From Ophioceras dolichostomum (Eukaryota; Ascomycota; Sordariomycetes; Magnaporthales; Ophioceraceae), in assembly GCA_003049485.1 (NCBI GenBank), contig PYST01000329.1:1-42628 (forward strand): a DNA stretch of 42,628 nucleotides, read 5' to 3'. Under the pieces are notes generated by a model. That model was not told the origin of the DNA. It made no database searches and saw only the letters and a program-made list of their open reading frames with translations. The position numbers were made by a program, and so were the translations under genes. Below are positions 21,822-33,700 of the stretch, piece by piece; the stretch's first letter is position 1, and every line of letters starts with the position of its first letter.

Positions 21822-24800
21822 GCAAGGGCCGTATCCGAAGCTGAGAAGTGATAGTGATAAGAGGAAGGACTACGCACGGCGGAAGAAGCACTTCAAAGGG
21901 GGTTGGTCACGATGATCCCAACGACGACCTCCCGATGGCTGGCTGGTGTTCATTCGATTCGTTCGGTCGTCACTCGTTCGCTCGTCCGGGGGGGTACCTA
22001 TCGTCGAACGTGGGACATGGCGTGGTGGCCTCATGTTCACAGGGGCGCTACTGTGTGCAGAGATCCTCCGTCGAGATCTGCGTGCTTCTTTTCTCCGTGC
22101 GCCCACTGCTACCGTTGAATTGGTGCCGAATCGGGGAGTTCTTTTTCACGCGGTTGGCTTTCCGTTATCAGTGATGTTCCCATTATTCTTTAGAAGATCT
22201 ATAGAGGTCGTACATAACTTTGTGCAAAGGCAGCCAGGGGAAGAGAGACAACCGGGATCGTAGATCTAGTATATCTCTGCCTCAGTGTACCCACTGTTTT
22301 AGAGAGAGAAGTTCCAGTTCAGCGCATCACGGCCAGGTGACAGGTTCTATTTTCCTTCTCCTTTCCTCCTCCTTGCGCTCAAGACGGGATAGTAGCAACC
22401 GGGACTGAAGCACCGTAGTCGCAGCGAAGGAAGTCGTCGCTGTATTGAAGAGGAGGAGGGAACGGAGTGATGCCTTTCACAGCCTCGGGAAAAGAAACGC
22501 CCATTCCTTCCCTTCCCAGGGTCCAGGGCTAGATAGCATGCATCTTGTCTCCCCCACTTTGCATTCTCCTCTCCCTCCGCATCCGCTCTCAGCATCCTGG
22601 AACTTTCACAAACAGTCCCGTTTCACTAGCGACACACAAGGCAGAACGCAGGAGAAAGGAGAGGGTATTCCGTAAATGGATGCCTTGTTGAAAGTTGGAA
22701 AATCAACTGGTTGTGAATCAGCTGGGTTGGGATGTGACGAGATTCCCGTGGTTTCGGTCCCCGGCCGGTGTGTTGGCAATTTGAAACGCCCAAGTGGAGA
22801 GAAGAAGAGGGCGGTGGCCAGTGCCGACGACGGATTGCTTCTCCAGATATTGGGGATCTCATCACACTTTTCGATCACATCAATCACCCGCTTCTCTTCG
22901 CGGGAGACTGAGCCGGGGGAAACTGCATGTGGAGAGTTGGAGTTGGAAGAGAAGCGATTCGCAACCGGATGTGTTCCGAGGATGGATGGAGTCAAGAACG
23001 CAGTACTTGGTAGGTGTTAGAAGGGGTTCGATCGGCTGTGGCTCGGCTGTCCGGTGTATTCAAAGAAATCGAAGAAGTCAAATCGACAACAGCTTACGAC
23101 GGGTGTGTCGTTATGAAACAACCATTTTTGTTCGCCGCGAAAGTCCAGATTCCAGCTGAAAAGAAATAGACTTCCGAGCCGTCAGCGAGGGAGGAGCCGT
23201 CTCTTGCGGAGTGTCATTATGCGGGCTCGTCCGATTCTCTTTTTCGTCTTGTTTCGGACATTCACCCTCTGACTCGTAGAGATTGATGTCAACTTTCTCT
23301 CCTCCGAGCCCAATCCTCCGAACAAAGTGCTCTTTTGATCCGCCGAGAGTTCCGTATCGAGCTCCTACCGGTACATGGACTTGATTCGAGCCGCCGGCGA
23401 TGAGACCGGGGGCGGCTTGTGCAAGCCGGCTCCGGGCCGGGTTTGTGCATGCGATGCCCGTCCCCACTCCTACCACTCTCTCACGATAAGGCCTTGTCGA
23501 AGATCTTCTTTTCTCCGCGGCAGCCGCGTTGGTGTTCTCTCAGCAGCTCGGAGAATACGGCACACATCTCTTTCGTCGGAGAGACCGACGACAAGAGAAA
23601 ACCAACAACAATGCATTAACGGCGCATGTCCAAACAAACACACTTGTGAGGGTGTCGTCACCGGCTTCGCTCGGGACCGGGATGCTACAAAATCTGGACG
23701 ACCACTTGGGCCCTTTTTTTCCCAGACTCTGCGCCGCAATGGTGTCAGAGGAGCTTTGCGGCGCAGGTCGGGGGAGTCGGGCTGAGATCGGCCGGAAAGA
23801 GCAAGATTTTGCACGTACAGGAAACATCAAAATCGTTAGATACCGTGCCTCTCTGAACAAGTGGTGATGATGCACACCTCGGACAGCTGTCTTCATGCGG
23901 GCGAGTCGAGAGTTGCTTCCCTTTGTGTATGTTGGCGGCGACTCTTTCGTTAGTCTCGTTGCTGAGAAGTGCCACCTGCTTTTTGGAATATGTCCGAACT
24001 GTCGCTCAAGAGACCGGCGTTTCCGGCAACAAGGCCATCCATCATCATAACTCCTTAGCTTCAAAGTGTCTCGAGATTTGCGAAGGATTCCAAGGTGCAC
24101 GCGCCGCGCGGGACAGCGACGGATGCTACATTGTCTGTGTGTCCCATATCTGTCTGTCAACGCCAGCCCAAGTGTTTCCTTCGTCGCTTTTGGTACGGGC
24201 CTATTTTGTACGTCTGTGTCCATGTTCAACATGGAAACACGAAACAAGCTTTCCCAGAGGCGAACCTGCCCGTGCGAGGCACCAGCGGCTGTGGACTGCT
24301 TGCCTGCTTGTGTGCTGGCCGCCTCGCGCCATCTCGCCGGCAGGCGGAGACGCAAGGAAGGGCATGTCATGGGGATGTCACATACGGTAGAGACTGCGGG
24401 TGTGCGAGGCATTCGCTCGCAACCAGACTCACGATGTGGAACGTGTGGTGTTTCCGTGCGCCAGCCAGCCTTGGTATTTGGCTTGGGAGGTACCTTTTTT
24501 CTTGCTTTGCTTGCTGTGCCATGCAGAACCCCTCGATGTGGAGAAGTGGTCATTGGACACCATCAAACCTAGGCGGCCGGTCTTGTAGGTCTGCGTTCTC
24601 TCGGTCTCCGGTATGTATTGCCTGCAGGTTGGCGTCAATGCGAAGATGGAAACGAGAGAGAAGAGCGTGCCGCAGATCGACAACTGGGACCATTGGAAGA
24701 CAAGACCTGTATGGCTGTCTGTGATATGCAGGCAGAACAAACATTTGCGTGGAGGATGGGCTGGTTCATGTTAGGACAACACCGCCATCTTTGAAGGATG

Positions 24801-27800
24801 TCACTACACTGTATTGCGCAGAGCTCGGACCTCCTCCTTGGTGACAGGTGTTTGACACCAGCCGGACGTTTCTGTCCACCTGCTGGCTCCTTGGCAAGTG
24901 TGTGCTTAGGAGATAGGCTTTTTTCTTTACTGCGAGGCTCGGCTGTCTTTCTGCCTCACAAGATCCGGTCTCATAGCTGTTGATCACTTCCTCGTTGGGA
25001 CAGCACCTCGTGGCAGTGAGCCATCAGGGCAGGGTCTCTCGCGGGTCTACCCTCTCTGGCCGATCTGGAGATCAGAGCGTGTGCGTGGAAGGGGTCTAAA
25101 AGAAAGGCGGGGACGTCTCGGTGGGGTGGCCGGGACCGGGACTGCTTTTCTGAACCTCCTCTTCGCTACCACGCTACCTTGTGTCCCTTTTGGCTTCTCA
25201 ACCTTCCTATCTCAGCAACGACACAACAGGACAGCGTCGCACGTGGGGAGTGAGTTTCTGCTGCGCCGGTCTTGTGTGATAGAGAATACTTCTCTGGCTT
25301 TCTCCAGCTTCCTGTTTCTTGTGTCCTTCTTGCCATGCAGTAGCGTGGTGGGTAGTACGTATACACTAGCTCCAGACGGGCACCGGTACTTCATCATAAA
25401 CGAGTCCGTGTGTGGTGGGATTTGAGGTTTGTACCACACCACGAGCCGTGAACGTTGTCGAAACGCTGTCGTGAAACTGTCGCTTGTTGGTGTTCCTCCC
25501 GGACGGACAATAGCGGATGTCCTGGTATCGGTCATGGCCGAGGAAACGAAGGGATAGATGGTCGTACTGCGTACGAGGTACCGCGAGGAGGAAAAATATC
25601 GCTGTAACGGGTTTCTTAGGAAGGCCTCATATGTGTCCATCGTATTGAAAATGGCACCACCACAAACCGCGACCTTAAAACTGTCCGCCCCACCAATACG
25701 TTGTAATTCTCTATCTAGATTACAGAAACTCTCGATGCACTTCTGCGAAAACGGCAATGTGCGAAAAGGGCAACCATGCATGCTGGTTATTTCCATAGAG
25801 GCACGACAGTGGCGTCGAGTTTGTCGATGTGGTGATGAGCAATGAAGTCTGAGCAGCCAAGCAATTTCTTCCTTGATACCGTGAGAGGTTCAGAGGACAG
25901 GAGGAGGGGTGGTGTGCGTGGATGTCCCTTCCAAAAATCCATAGAGCCAACCCGGAGTGGGATAATGCAATAAGCTCGGACCACAATCGGGTCCGAGTGG
26001 GCACTTAGTCCAAGGGGCAACCCGGACGGCCGGCCACGCTCGGAGACCTGGCAAAATTGCCAGCCCACCCCTTTTTTCTGCATCCGGCAAGCGGGGATGC
26101 TCTCTCACAGTCCAGGAGGATCAAATATTGGAAGAAGACTTTTTCCTCTTCATTTTTCAGAATGATGATGATGATGATGCTCGGATTTCAGCGATCAAAA
26201 AAAAGGAGTTGCGAAAAGAGGGTTCCCTCTATGATTGGCGATTGTCAGACTGACTCGCATCCTCATTGTCTGAGCGCTTGCATGATGGGATAACTGGATC
26301 TGCCTCTTTCTTCCTTGCTTCTGCGGCAGCACATGCGATTTATGTAAGGGAGTCTGTGCTCGGTACATGATATTCTGCACGCCGGCTGTGTCCCGTTCAA
26401 TATTGCTGTGGTTGAGGGATTCTTCGCTCTCCCATTGGAAAATTCCAGACTCGCGCTAGAAGAATGGCTATACCAAAAAGATCACACTGCGTCAGCCTAG
26501 CTCTTACGTTCTATCTCTCCCTCCCTGCCGGCGTCCCCTACAAGTAGCGTCAAAGATTATCGTGACGCCGTCCTCCTTTTCTCCGTCCCTAGCAGCCACA
26601 ACGGCATTGGAGTCCGTTGGACGGAGTCCTGGCCAGCCAGCCTAGGATTCTTGCGTCACGCTGGGACCTCCACTTCCTAATAAAGACTAACAAGCCACGT
26701 GTGAAGAAATCTCCATGCAAAAGACGCCATCACGGCGAGCACGGGACATCATTGCCTCTCTGACCCTCCCGCTTGAATCCGCCATCAGAGAAGCACGGAC
26801 CCGAGCTGTCATCCCGCACGTTCCTCCCTCATCATCCACATACTCAAGCTGGTGGTGGTGGTGATGACTGATGACGGCAGCTCTTTTCGGCCTTGTCCTA
26901 CCCCAAGCATAGAGGAAGTGGTCTTTTTTTATGCTCCCAGGAATGAATGGATGAGAATGCTTTTGCATGAAGGCATCCAAACAGCATGTCGGTGGTACCT
27001 AGGTTCCCAACCCAGAAGTCGTGCAAACCGTACCGAGCCGTCGGCGACTCTAACCCCTCCACACCTTCTGATGAACATATCAGAAGGGCAGACTCATTTC
27101 TGACGAGCCAATCAAGCTTGTTTCGACGAATTCTCTGTGGGAGGGGCACATTGATATTGTTCGTGCTGAGTGAAGCATCAGAAAAAAAAAGGGCAGACAC
27201 GAAGAGGGGGCGTGGTGCAGCTACGTACCACAGTAGGTACATTGGAAAGACATACCGGAGAAGGATGGACATGATAAGACGTGAGGTTTTTGAACAGTAG
27301 CTGAAGAATCAGATGACATTTCCATTCATTACAAGGCTTATGCAGCATGCACAGCGGCACAGCATTACTATAGCGAGATACACCAAGCGCCTCAGAGCAT
27401 CGTACTTGGTACAAGGAAACACAAAACCGGACCGTATTCTGTACGGGGGGAGGGGGACAGAACGGCTGGATGAACAGGGTCCAGCCCTGTTGCGTCGACC
27501 CTTTTTTCTCCTCTTGCAAGCTGCCGACGTTGGATCCCCTCACTTCTGCAGTCTGCATTGCCCTTGCCAACCCGGAAGCGCGAGGTCTCGCAGCCTGGCT
27601 TTTTCGAAGCGTTTGCCAGGGGATGGTCCCCAGTCTCTCAAACTTCCCAGGACAAAACTTCCAGGTCAGGTTGCAAAATCCCCGCCGAGAGGCTCTCCTT
27701 GCAGAGCTCCATTTACGGTGGACCCGCGAATGGTGCAGCGGACAGGGGAATTCAAGCCACTAGGGTCTCCTTTTGGTTGTGAGGGTAATGGGCTGGTCCG

Positions 27801-29206
27801 CCCACAACGCTAGCTCAGTGCGCTAGGTGGCCCATCACGCTAGCAATATGCAGGCAAGGCAAGGTGGTCAAGCCAGCGCCCACCGTTCTGGCTGCCAACT
27901 GGTTCGGCTGGTTGCGTGGGCGGGCGACCGGTGGGAAGAAAGAGGACGCCAGGGGTATTGGAAGAGGCAGGCGCAGGCACCGGCACACAGGCACAAGCAC
28001 GAAAAGTTGCACAACGGAGGTTTAGGAAAATTATGGTTGAAATACAGGGGGGTCCAATTTTCACCCCAATTCCATTTCATGAAGACCCAAGATTGCTGCT
28101 TGCTTGCCACCACTTTCTTGGGATCACGAACTTCGACGCCTTTTCTTTCCTTCTCGAGATGAGTACGCTATTGAGGCAAAAAAGGAGAGCCTGACTACCA
28201 GTCGAACCGAAAGCATCTATCGACCGTTGCGCCGTTGGGCTGCATGTCCACCTCACGCACACCTCTAATAAGGCCCCTAAGGTTCCAACGGATAACGGCC
28301 GAGCACCACCAAGAAGGAACCGTAACCGTTCATGCGAGCAATGCTCGGGATCCCCTCTCGCACAATCTGACCGATTTCCCGTCTGCCCGCCCGCTCCCGC
28401 CTCCCACGACCCCAATCCACATCCACACTTCCAAGAGACGGAACCAAGAGACGGAAGACGGCCGGCGACCGACGAGCTAAAATATCATATTTTGGGTGCT
28501 CCTGGGCGTAGCAGTGCAGACAGGCAGCCCACCGTGACCACTCGATCACCGCACCGCGACGACAGGACGGGTTGCAGGGAAAAGGCGACAACATATACGT
28601 CGACCACACACTTACACCAGCCGGCTCACCAACCACGTTGCGTGCCCGTCTCTCGCCGCCTCACAGCGACATAACGGCAAAGCAAGCCACCGAGTGCAGA
28701 CGAGTTGCAGACAGGGAAGGCCCTGCTGGGAGAAACTCCTACCTGGACTCTCCCCAGACTTTATTGGACACTCTTCTTACACACACCCAGAAGAGGGAAG
28801 ATCCCAGATTAACGTGCTGCAGCTGCTGCACACGACGGTCGCAACCGTGGGATTCGGTGTCTACCCCCCTTGATTTATTCAAGCGGCAACAGGTTAGGCC
28901 GACCACCTAGCTCTGTCTCTCACTGAAGTCGCAGTCTTTTTTTATCTTCTAATTTTGCCCTTCTCTTTTCTTTTCCTTCCTTTGCGCGACTTTGCACCGA
29001 CGGTCGGCCGGTTCGAGAGCGAGAGCGGGAGCTCAACCGCACTTTCTTCGCATCGAATGGTCCAGGTGCTACTGGCGGTCCCAGCAGTCCAGAACGGCAC
29101 CGCGACCAGACGAACCACACGCACCTACGACGACAGACCGGCTGCTGCTCACCATACCAACATCGGCCCAGAACAAATAGGAATCCCCAGAAAGAGCCCT
29201 AAGTCA

Positions 29207-29207
<1 letters not shown>

Positions 29208-29247
<40 letters not shown>
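29208..29247. repeat. (AC)n microsatellite, about 20 units
   Basis: About 40 bp of perfect AC dinucleotide repeat, some 1.5 kb upstream of the Far1-like start. Shorter CA tracts follow at about 30385-30410 and 30446-30463. Useful as a variable marker; function unknown. Confidence 0.95.
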
Positions 29248-29248
<1 letters not shown>

Positions 29249-30718
29249 ATCGGCGGTGGAACGCCAGACGGGATCATCAATCCGGGCTTTTCGAGAGGTT
29301 CGCGCACGGCGGGAGCGAGGAAAGTAGGGTGGTGGGAAACAAGTAGTGTCGAGGCACTGTCTCTGGCTGATGGTTGGGTGTTGGGTGGGATAGCCAGAAA
29401 CAAGACGAGTGCGTCGTTTTTTTCTTTTTCTTTTTTTTCCCTCCCCCATTCTGTACACCACACCGCATCATGCTCACTAGACTTTATCAGGAGCAGCCGG
29501 CCAGCCTTCCATACTTCTTTTCTCTCGAGATCCCGTCGCGGCAGCATTGTCGATACAACGTCTCTGAAACACACCCCTCCAGGGGGTTCACCAAGGAGCC
29601 CTACGGTGTGACAACCGCCACGGTCTTTTGCAGACGAAGGTACAAAGTACTGTTCCCCAACGTAAGCATCCCAAGCTTGCGGCAACCACCAGTCAGTGGT
29701 CGCCGCCCATCCATCCACACACACTCTCTGCCTCCATCATCCACCCCTCCCCTCCCTCTCCGACACTACCGACCGTGGTTGTCTGCACACTTGCCCTTCT
29801 CTTCGCGCCCACCGCCTGGTTACAAGGACAAGCCACCGACCGCCGCCCTGTGTCCCTGCTGTGCACCTCAGGAGGTTCTAAGTCCAGGCCGCCGTCGGCG
29901 TTGGGCGCCACACCCACCTTCTTCCTCCCATTGTCTTCCTGTCTGGGAGGGAGGGAAGCTCATTACATATTATCCGGGTCCTCCTTGCCTTCAGTCCACG
30001 CCAGAGAAGAAAAATCTGTCTTTTTGCTTGATGTCCGTGAGTTTGTTCCTGACAAGCGGACCGCCCAATGCCTGCGGCAGCAGTAGTCGGTCGGTCGAAT
30101 ATCCCCCAGGAAAATCAATACTTGAGACCGTGCCGAGATCAGCCATAATCAGCGATTTCCTTGCGCCGCTCTTGATCTACACACAAGCTCAGCAAAAAAC
30201 GCACGCAGCAACGCAACAACGCAGCAACGCAGTAACGCTTCCCATATCGTCCGTCCGGTCCATCCATCCCTCGCCTCACGTTCTCTAACCTACGACGCCC
30301 CCGGCTCGACCTCCAGCCGGGATAACATCCGAAAGTAACAACCTGCATTATCCTTTCTACCTTAACTACGCACATAGGCGGACACACACAGACGCACGCA
30401 CGCACACACACTCTCGTGCAGACCTACCTACCTACTTCCACGCCCACACACACACACACACTCAACGACCACGAACGAGTGCATATTGGCCATTGCCAGC
30501 CGACGCTTGGCCTTTTCCCTCCCTTCCCTCCCATCACCGATCCCCCGGCCCCGAGATTTGAACGGGGGCGTGGGCTGACTGGGAATCCCTCCCTCTTCTC
30601 TGGGTCTTGGCCCCACCTCCCGCCTTTTTCTCTATTTGGCCCCCTCCCCTACTTCCCACCACTACTTACTTCATCATCGCCGCCGCCGCACCGTCCGGCC
30701 GAAATAAACTCATTCCAT

Positions 30719-33700
30719 ATGTTTGGCCGATCCCATAAGACGAACGGCTACGCGAGAGAAAAGCGTTTGCAAGAGTCGTCGCCCTTCGGTCTGCTCAGCC
30801 CAGACTTCAGGCCCACGGCGCCGTGGAAGCACCACCAGTACCAGCGAGAACCTGAACGACCGCCACCGAGCTACGCCAGCAGCGCTGCGTCTATCTTGAG
30901 CGTCCCGTCGTACCCGGAGAAGAGTATGTGATTTTGATCTTAAGCGTTTCTTGCTTTTTCTACCCTTGAATCTCTCTTTCGTTCGTCCCATCTTGTATTT
31001 TGTATTTTTTTTGCTGCCTGTTATTTTTTCGCTTGCGCCGTTGAACATTTTTTGGTGTCTATTTTGGCACCAGGAACCTGAGGTGAGCTGAGGAGAGAGC
31101 GGCAGGTATATAAGAGACCTTGCTTGGTCTATGCTCTGCTCGATCATCCAGCTGCGCCGGACTCCTTCGTCTCAACATAGTTCCCTTTCCCTGCTTGTAA
31201 CATCCTGCTTGGAGACGGCGCGATCGGGTTGTTGGTCTGCTTGCATCCGGACCGCATCACTTATACCGAATCGCATCGCCGCTATGCGCAGTGCGGCGCG
31301 ATCACCTGTTTTTGGGTCCATTCCTTCCTCTTTCCTTTCGCCTTGTCTTTCTCTCTTCTCTCTAGCTCTTCTGTTGTCTCCGGTCCACACAGACCGACAG
31401 AAACCACCCGGGCGCATGCGGAAAGACATCTCTGACCACCTCGCGAGAGGACAACTTACCCAAAACCTAAAGAGAAACCAAGAAAACTGACCAAGAACTC
31501 GTCACTGCGACCACCGCCCCCGGCGACAGACATCTCCATCTCGAGCGGGACCATCCGAGCACCCTCTCACCGCTCGTCCGCCTCGTCGGCGTCGATTTCC
31601 GAGAGCGTCGGGCGGGCCCCATCAGCCATGAGCAACGACCGGGCTCGCTCCAGGAGGGAGCGCACGTTTGTGGGCAGCGAGTGCTCGGTGTGCGAGGAGC
31701 CCCTGGAGCACACTCTCAGGGGTGAGAGGATACTTCAGTTCTCGTGCGGCCACGTCTCACACGAGGCCTGCTTCTACGAGTATATCAAGGAGATCGAGTC
31801 GCAGTACTGCCCGAGTTGCAATGCGCCGCTCCACCTAGACACAAGTCGTGGAGGAAACGTTCTGGATATCGGTGAGTGGCCGGCCTTTATACCCAAGACC
31901 GAAAGCGGCAGACTAGCGGGAAACCTTGTGCTGCCGCTCGGTCCCCCTTCGGTTTCCCACTATTTCTCTATCAGACGACCCCGTCCCCCTCCCCCCATGT
32001 AGCTTTCTGTCTATCGGCGTGGTGGGCTTGCGCTGAACAATCTCTCATCCTCGTCGGGAATTAGAAAAAATCAGCAATCTCGTACGATCGGTCACTTCGG
32101 ACTCCAGGTCGCAGGGCACGCCGACGCCGACGCAACCATGGGACGACCAGACAGTGCGGCCTCAGAGCCGGGGCTCGAACGCGCGGTCAGGCATGTCCAT
32201 CGGCCTGGGCCACTCCAACAGCGGGAGGGACCACGGGCGAGACAGCCAGATGACGCGAGGCACACGAGACACGCGGGACACCAGAGACACCCGAGACAGC
32301 GCCCCTCTCTCCGACCGGTACGGCTCGACACGCCACACTCGCAGCGACAGCGAGGCGACGGGCGTTGCTTCCTCTGGCGGATACCCCGAGACGACCCAGA
32401 GCGGTGGGCCTCGACGCGCCCACGACTACGACGTGCAGGCCATGGAGACTTCGCTCGCCAGCCCGCGGGCCATCGCGCGCAACCCGATCCCCGCGCCCAC
32501 CGTGACGGTCCGCTCAGAGTTCCCCACCATCAACCGCTCGCGCCAGCAGCAGACCCTCACGTGCCTCATCACCGTCGAGGTGCCCGAGAGCAAGTGGAGG
32601 CCCGACCCGGAGGACCTGCAGGTCGTGTCCCCCGTGCAGGCGCCGTCGCAGATAGGCACCTCCATGCAGCCCCCGCCGCTGCGCTCCGGAGGAGGTAGCA
32701 ACGGAATGGGCATGGGAATGGGCATGGGAATGGACGACGGCTACACGAGCCCACCCTCGTCCGCGGCTGCAGCCATCGCCCACGCGCACGCCCAGGCCGC
32801 CGCCCCACGCTTCTACCCGTACGAGTCCCGCGAGGTCCTGGAGGAGATGACCGAGAACCTGCGCGCCCGCGTCGACAACTGGCACGGGCTGGACTTCAGC
32901 CGCTTCGGCAAGCTGCGGCTGTACGGCACCCTGCGCGTCGGCAAGGACAAGGTGTCCTGGCAGGAGCTCGAGTGCTTCCTCTTCGCCGAGATGCTCATCT
33001 GCGTCAAGGAGAAGAGGAACAACCCGCAACAACAACAGCAGCAGGCCCAGCAGCAGCAGTGGGACGAGAACGGCAACCCGCGCAGGACTACGCGATGCAC
33101 CCTCAAGGGCTCGATCCTCATCAAGAAGCACCTCAACGAGGTGATGGAGACGGGCAGCATCGACGAGAACGTGCTGACGCTCAGCCTCTCCGTCGCGGAG
33201 CTCCCCCAGTTCCACCTGCGGTTCGAGAACCGCAACCAGCTCAAGCTGTGGCAGCAGGGACTGCTGGACCTCAACGCGGTCGAGACGTCGCCCGTGCGCA
33301 GCCCGGACTACGAGAAGGGCGAGTTTTCCGAGACGGACGAGGACGACTGGGCCATGGTGACCACCGGCGGCGTCGGCGGCATCCACAACGGCAGCATGGG
33401 CAGCGGCGGCGGCAACGGCGGCGGACAGCAGCGCGGGTCGTCGCGCACCCAGCGCCTCTCCTCCCTGGCGTCCTCCTTCGGCGGGCCGAAGTCCACCACG
33501 ACCGCGCCCACGGAGTACACCAGCTTCGCCAAGAGCCCCGGCCTGCTGCCGTCCGTGCATGTGCCGATCGACGTCGTCGTCGTGGTGCCCATCTCGTCGT
33601 CCATGCAGGGCGTCAAGATCAACCTGGTGCGCGACGCCCTGCGCTTCATGGTCGCCACGCTCGGCGAGCGCGACCGCATGGGACTGGTCACGTTCGGGTC

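Larger units (their letters stand above)
18275..30718. other. 12.4-kb region without a recognisable gene
   Basis: No recognisable protein, tRNA or rRNA gene is seen in this span, although the rest of the window averages about one gene per 3.3 kb. Open frames are short and lack the third-position GC bias of the neighbouring genes; the longest (337 codons, minus strand, 23540-24553) matches no family I know. The region contains long homopolymers, dinucleotide tracts and simple repeats (listed separately). It becomes pyrimidine-rich and CA-rich from about 28900 to the start of the Far1-like gene, as is common in long fungal promoters and 5' leaders. It may hold regulatory DNA, long untranslated leaders or non-coding transcripts; none can be shown from sequence. 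There is no sign of transposon coding sequence or strong C-to-T mutation. Confidence 0.7.

Noticed and set aside
23540..24553. 337-codon open frame on the minus strand in the gene desert
   Set aside because: It is the longest open frame there, but third codon positions show no GC bias, composition is rich in Arg/Ser/Pro as expected by chance, and no domain is recognisable.
25212..25796. 194-codon minus-strand frame
   Set aside because: No recognisable family, mixed third positions, and no splice partners that extend it into a domain.
29565..29571. TGAAACA (Ste12-type pheromone response element) upstream of the Far1-type gene; another at 23114-23120
   Set aside because: Two 7-mers in 12 kb on two strands is close to chance expectation, and they are not clustered.
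29374..30288. 304-codon plus-strand frame before the Far1-type gene
   Set aside because: Pro/Ser/His-rich low complexity from a pyrimidine-rich leader. It contains a poly-T-derived Phe run and no domain.
18275..30718. tRNA genes in the desert
   Set aside because: I looked for T-loop consensus sequences (GGTTCGAATCC-like) and their complements. The few partial matches lack the A box and a foldable acceptor stem.
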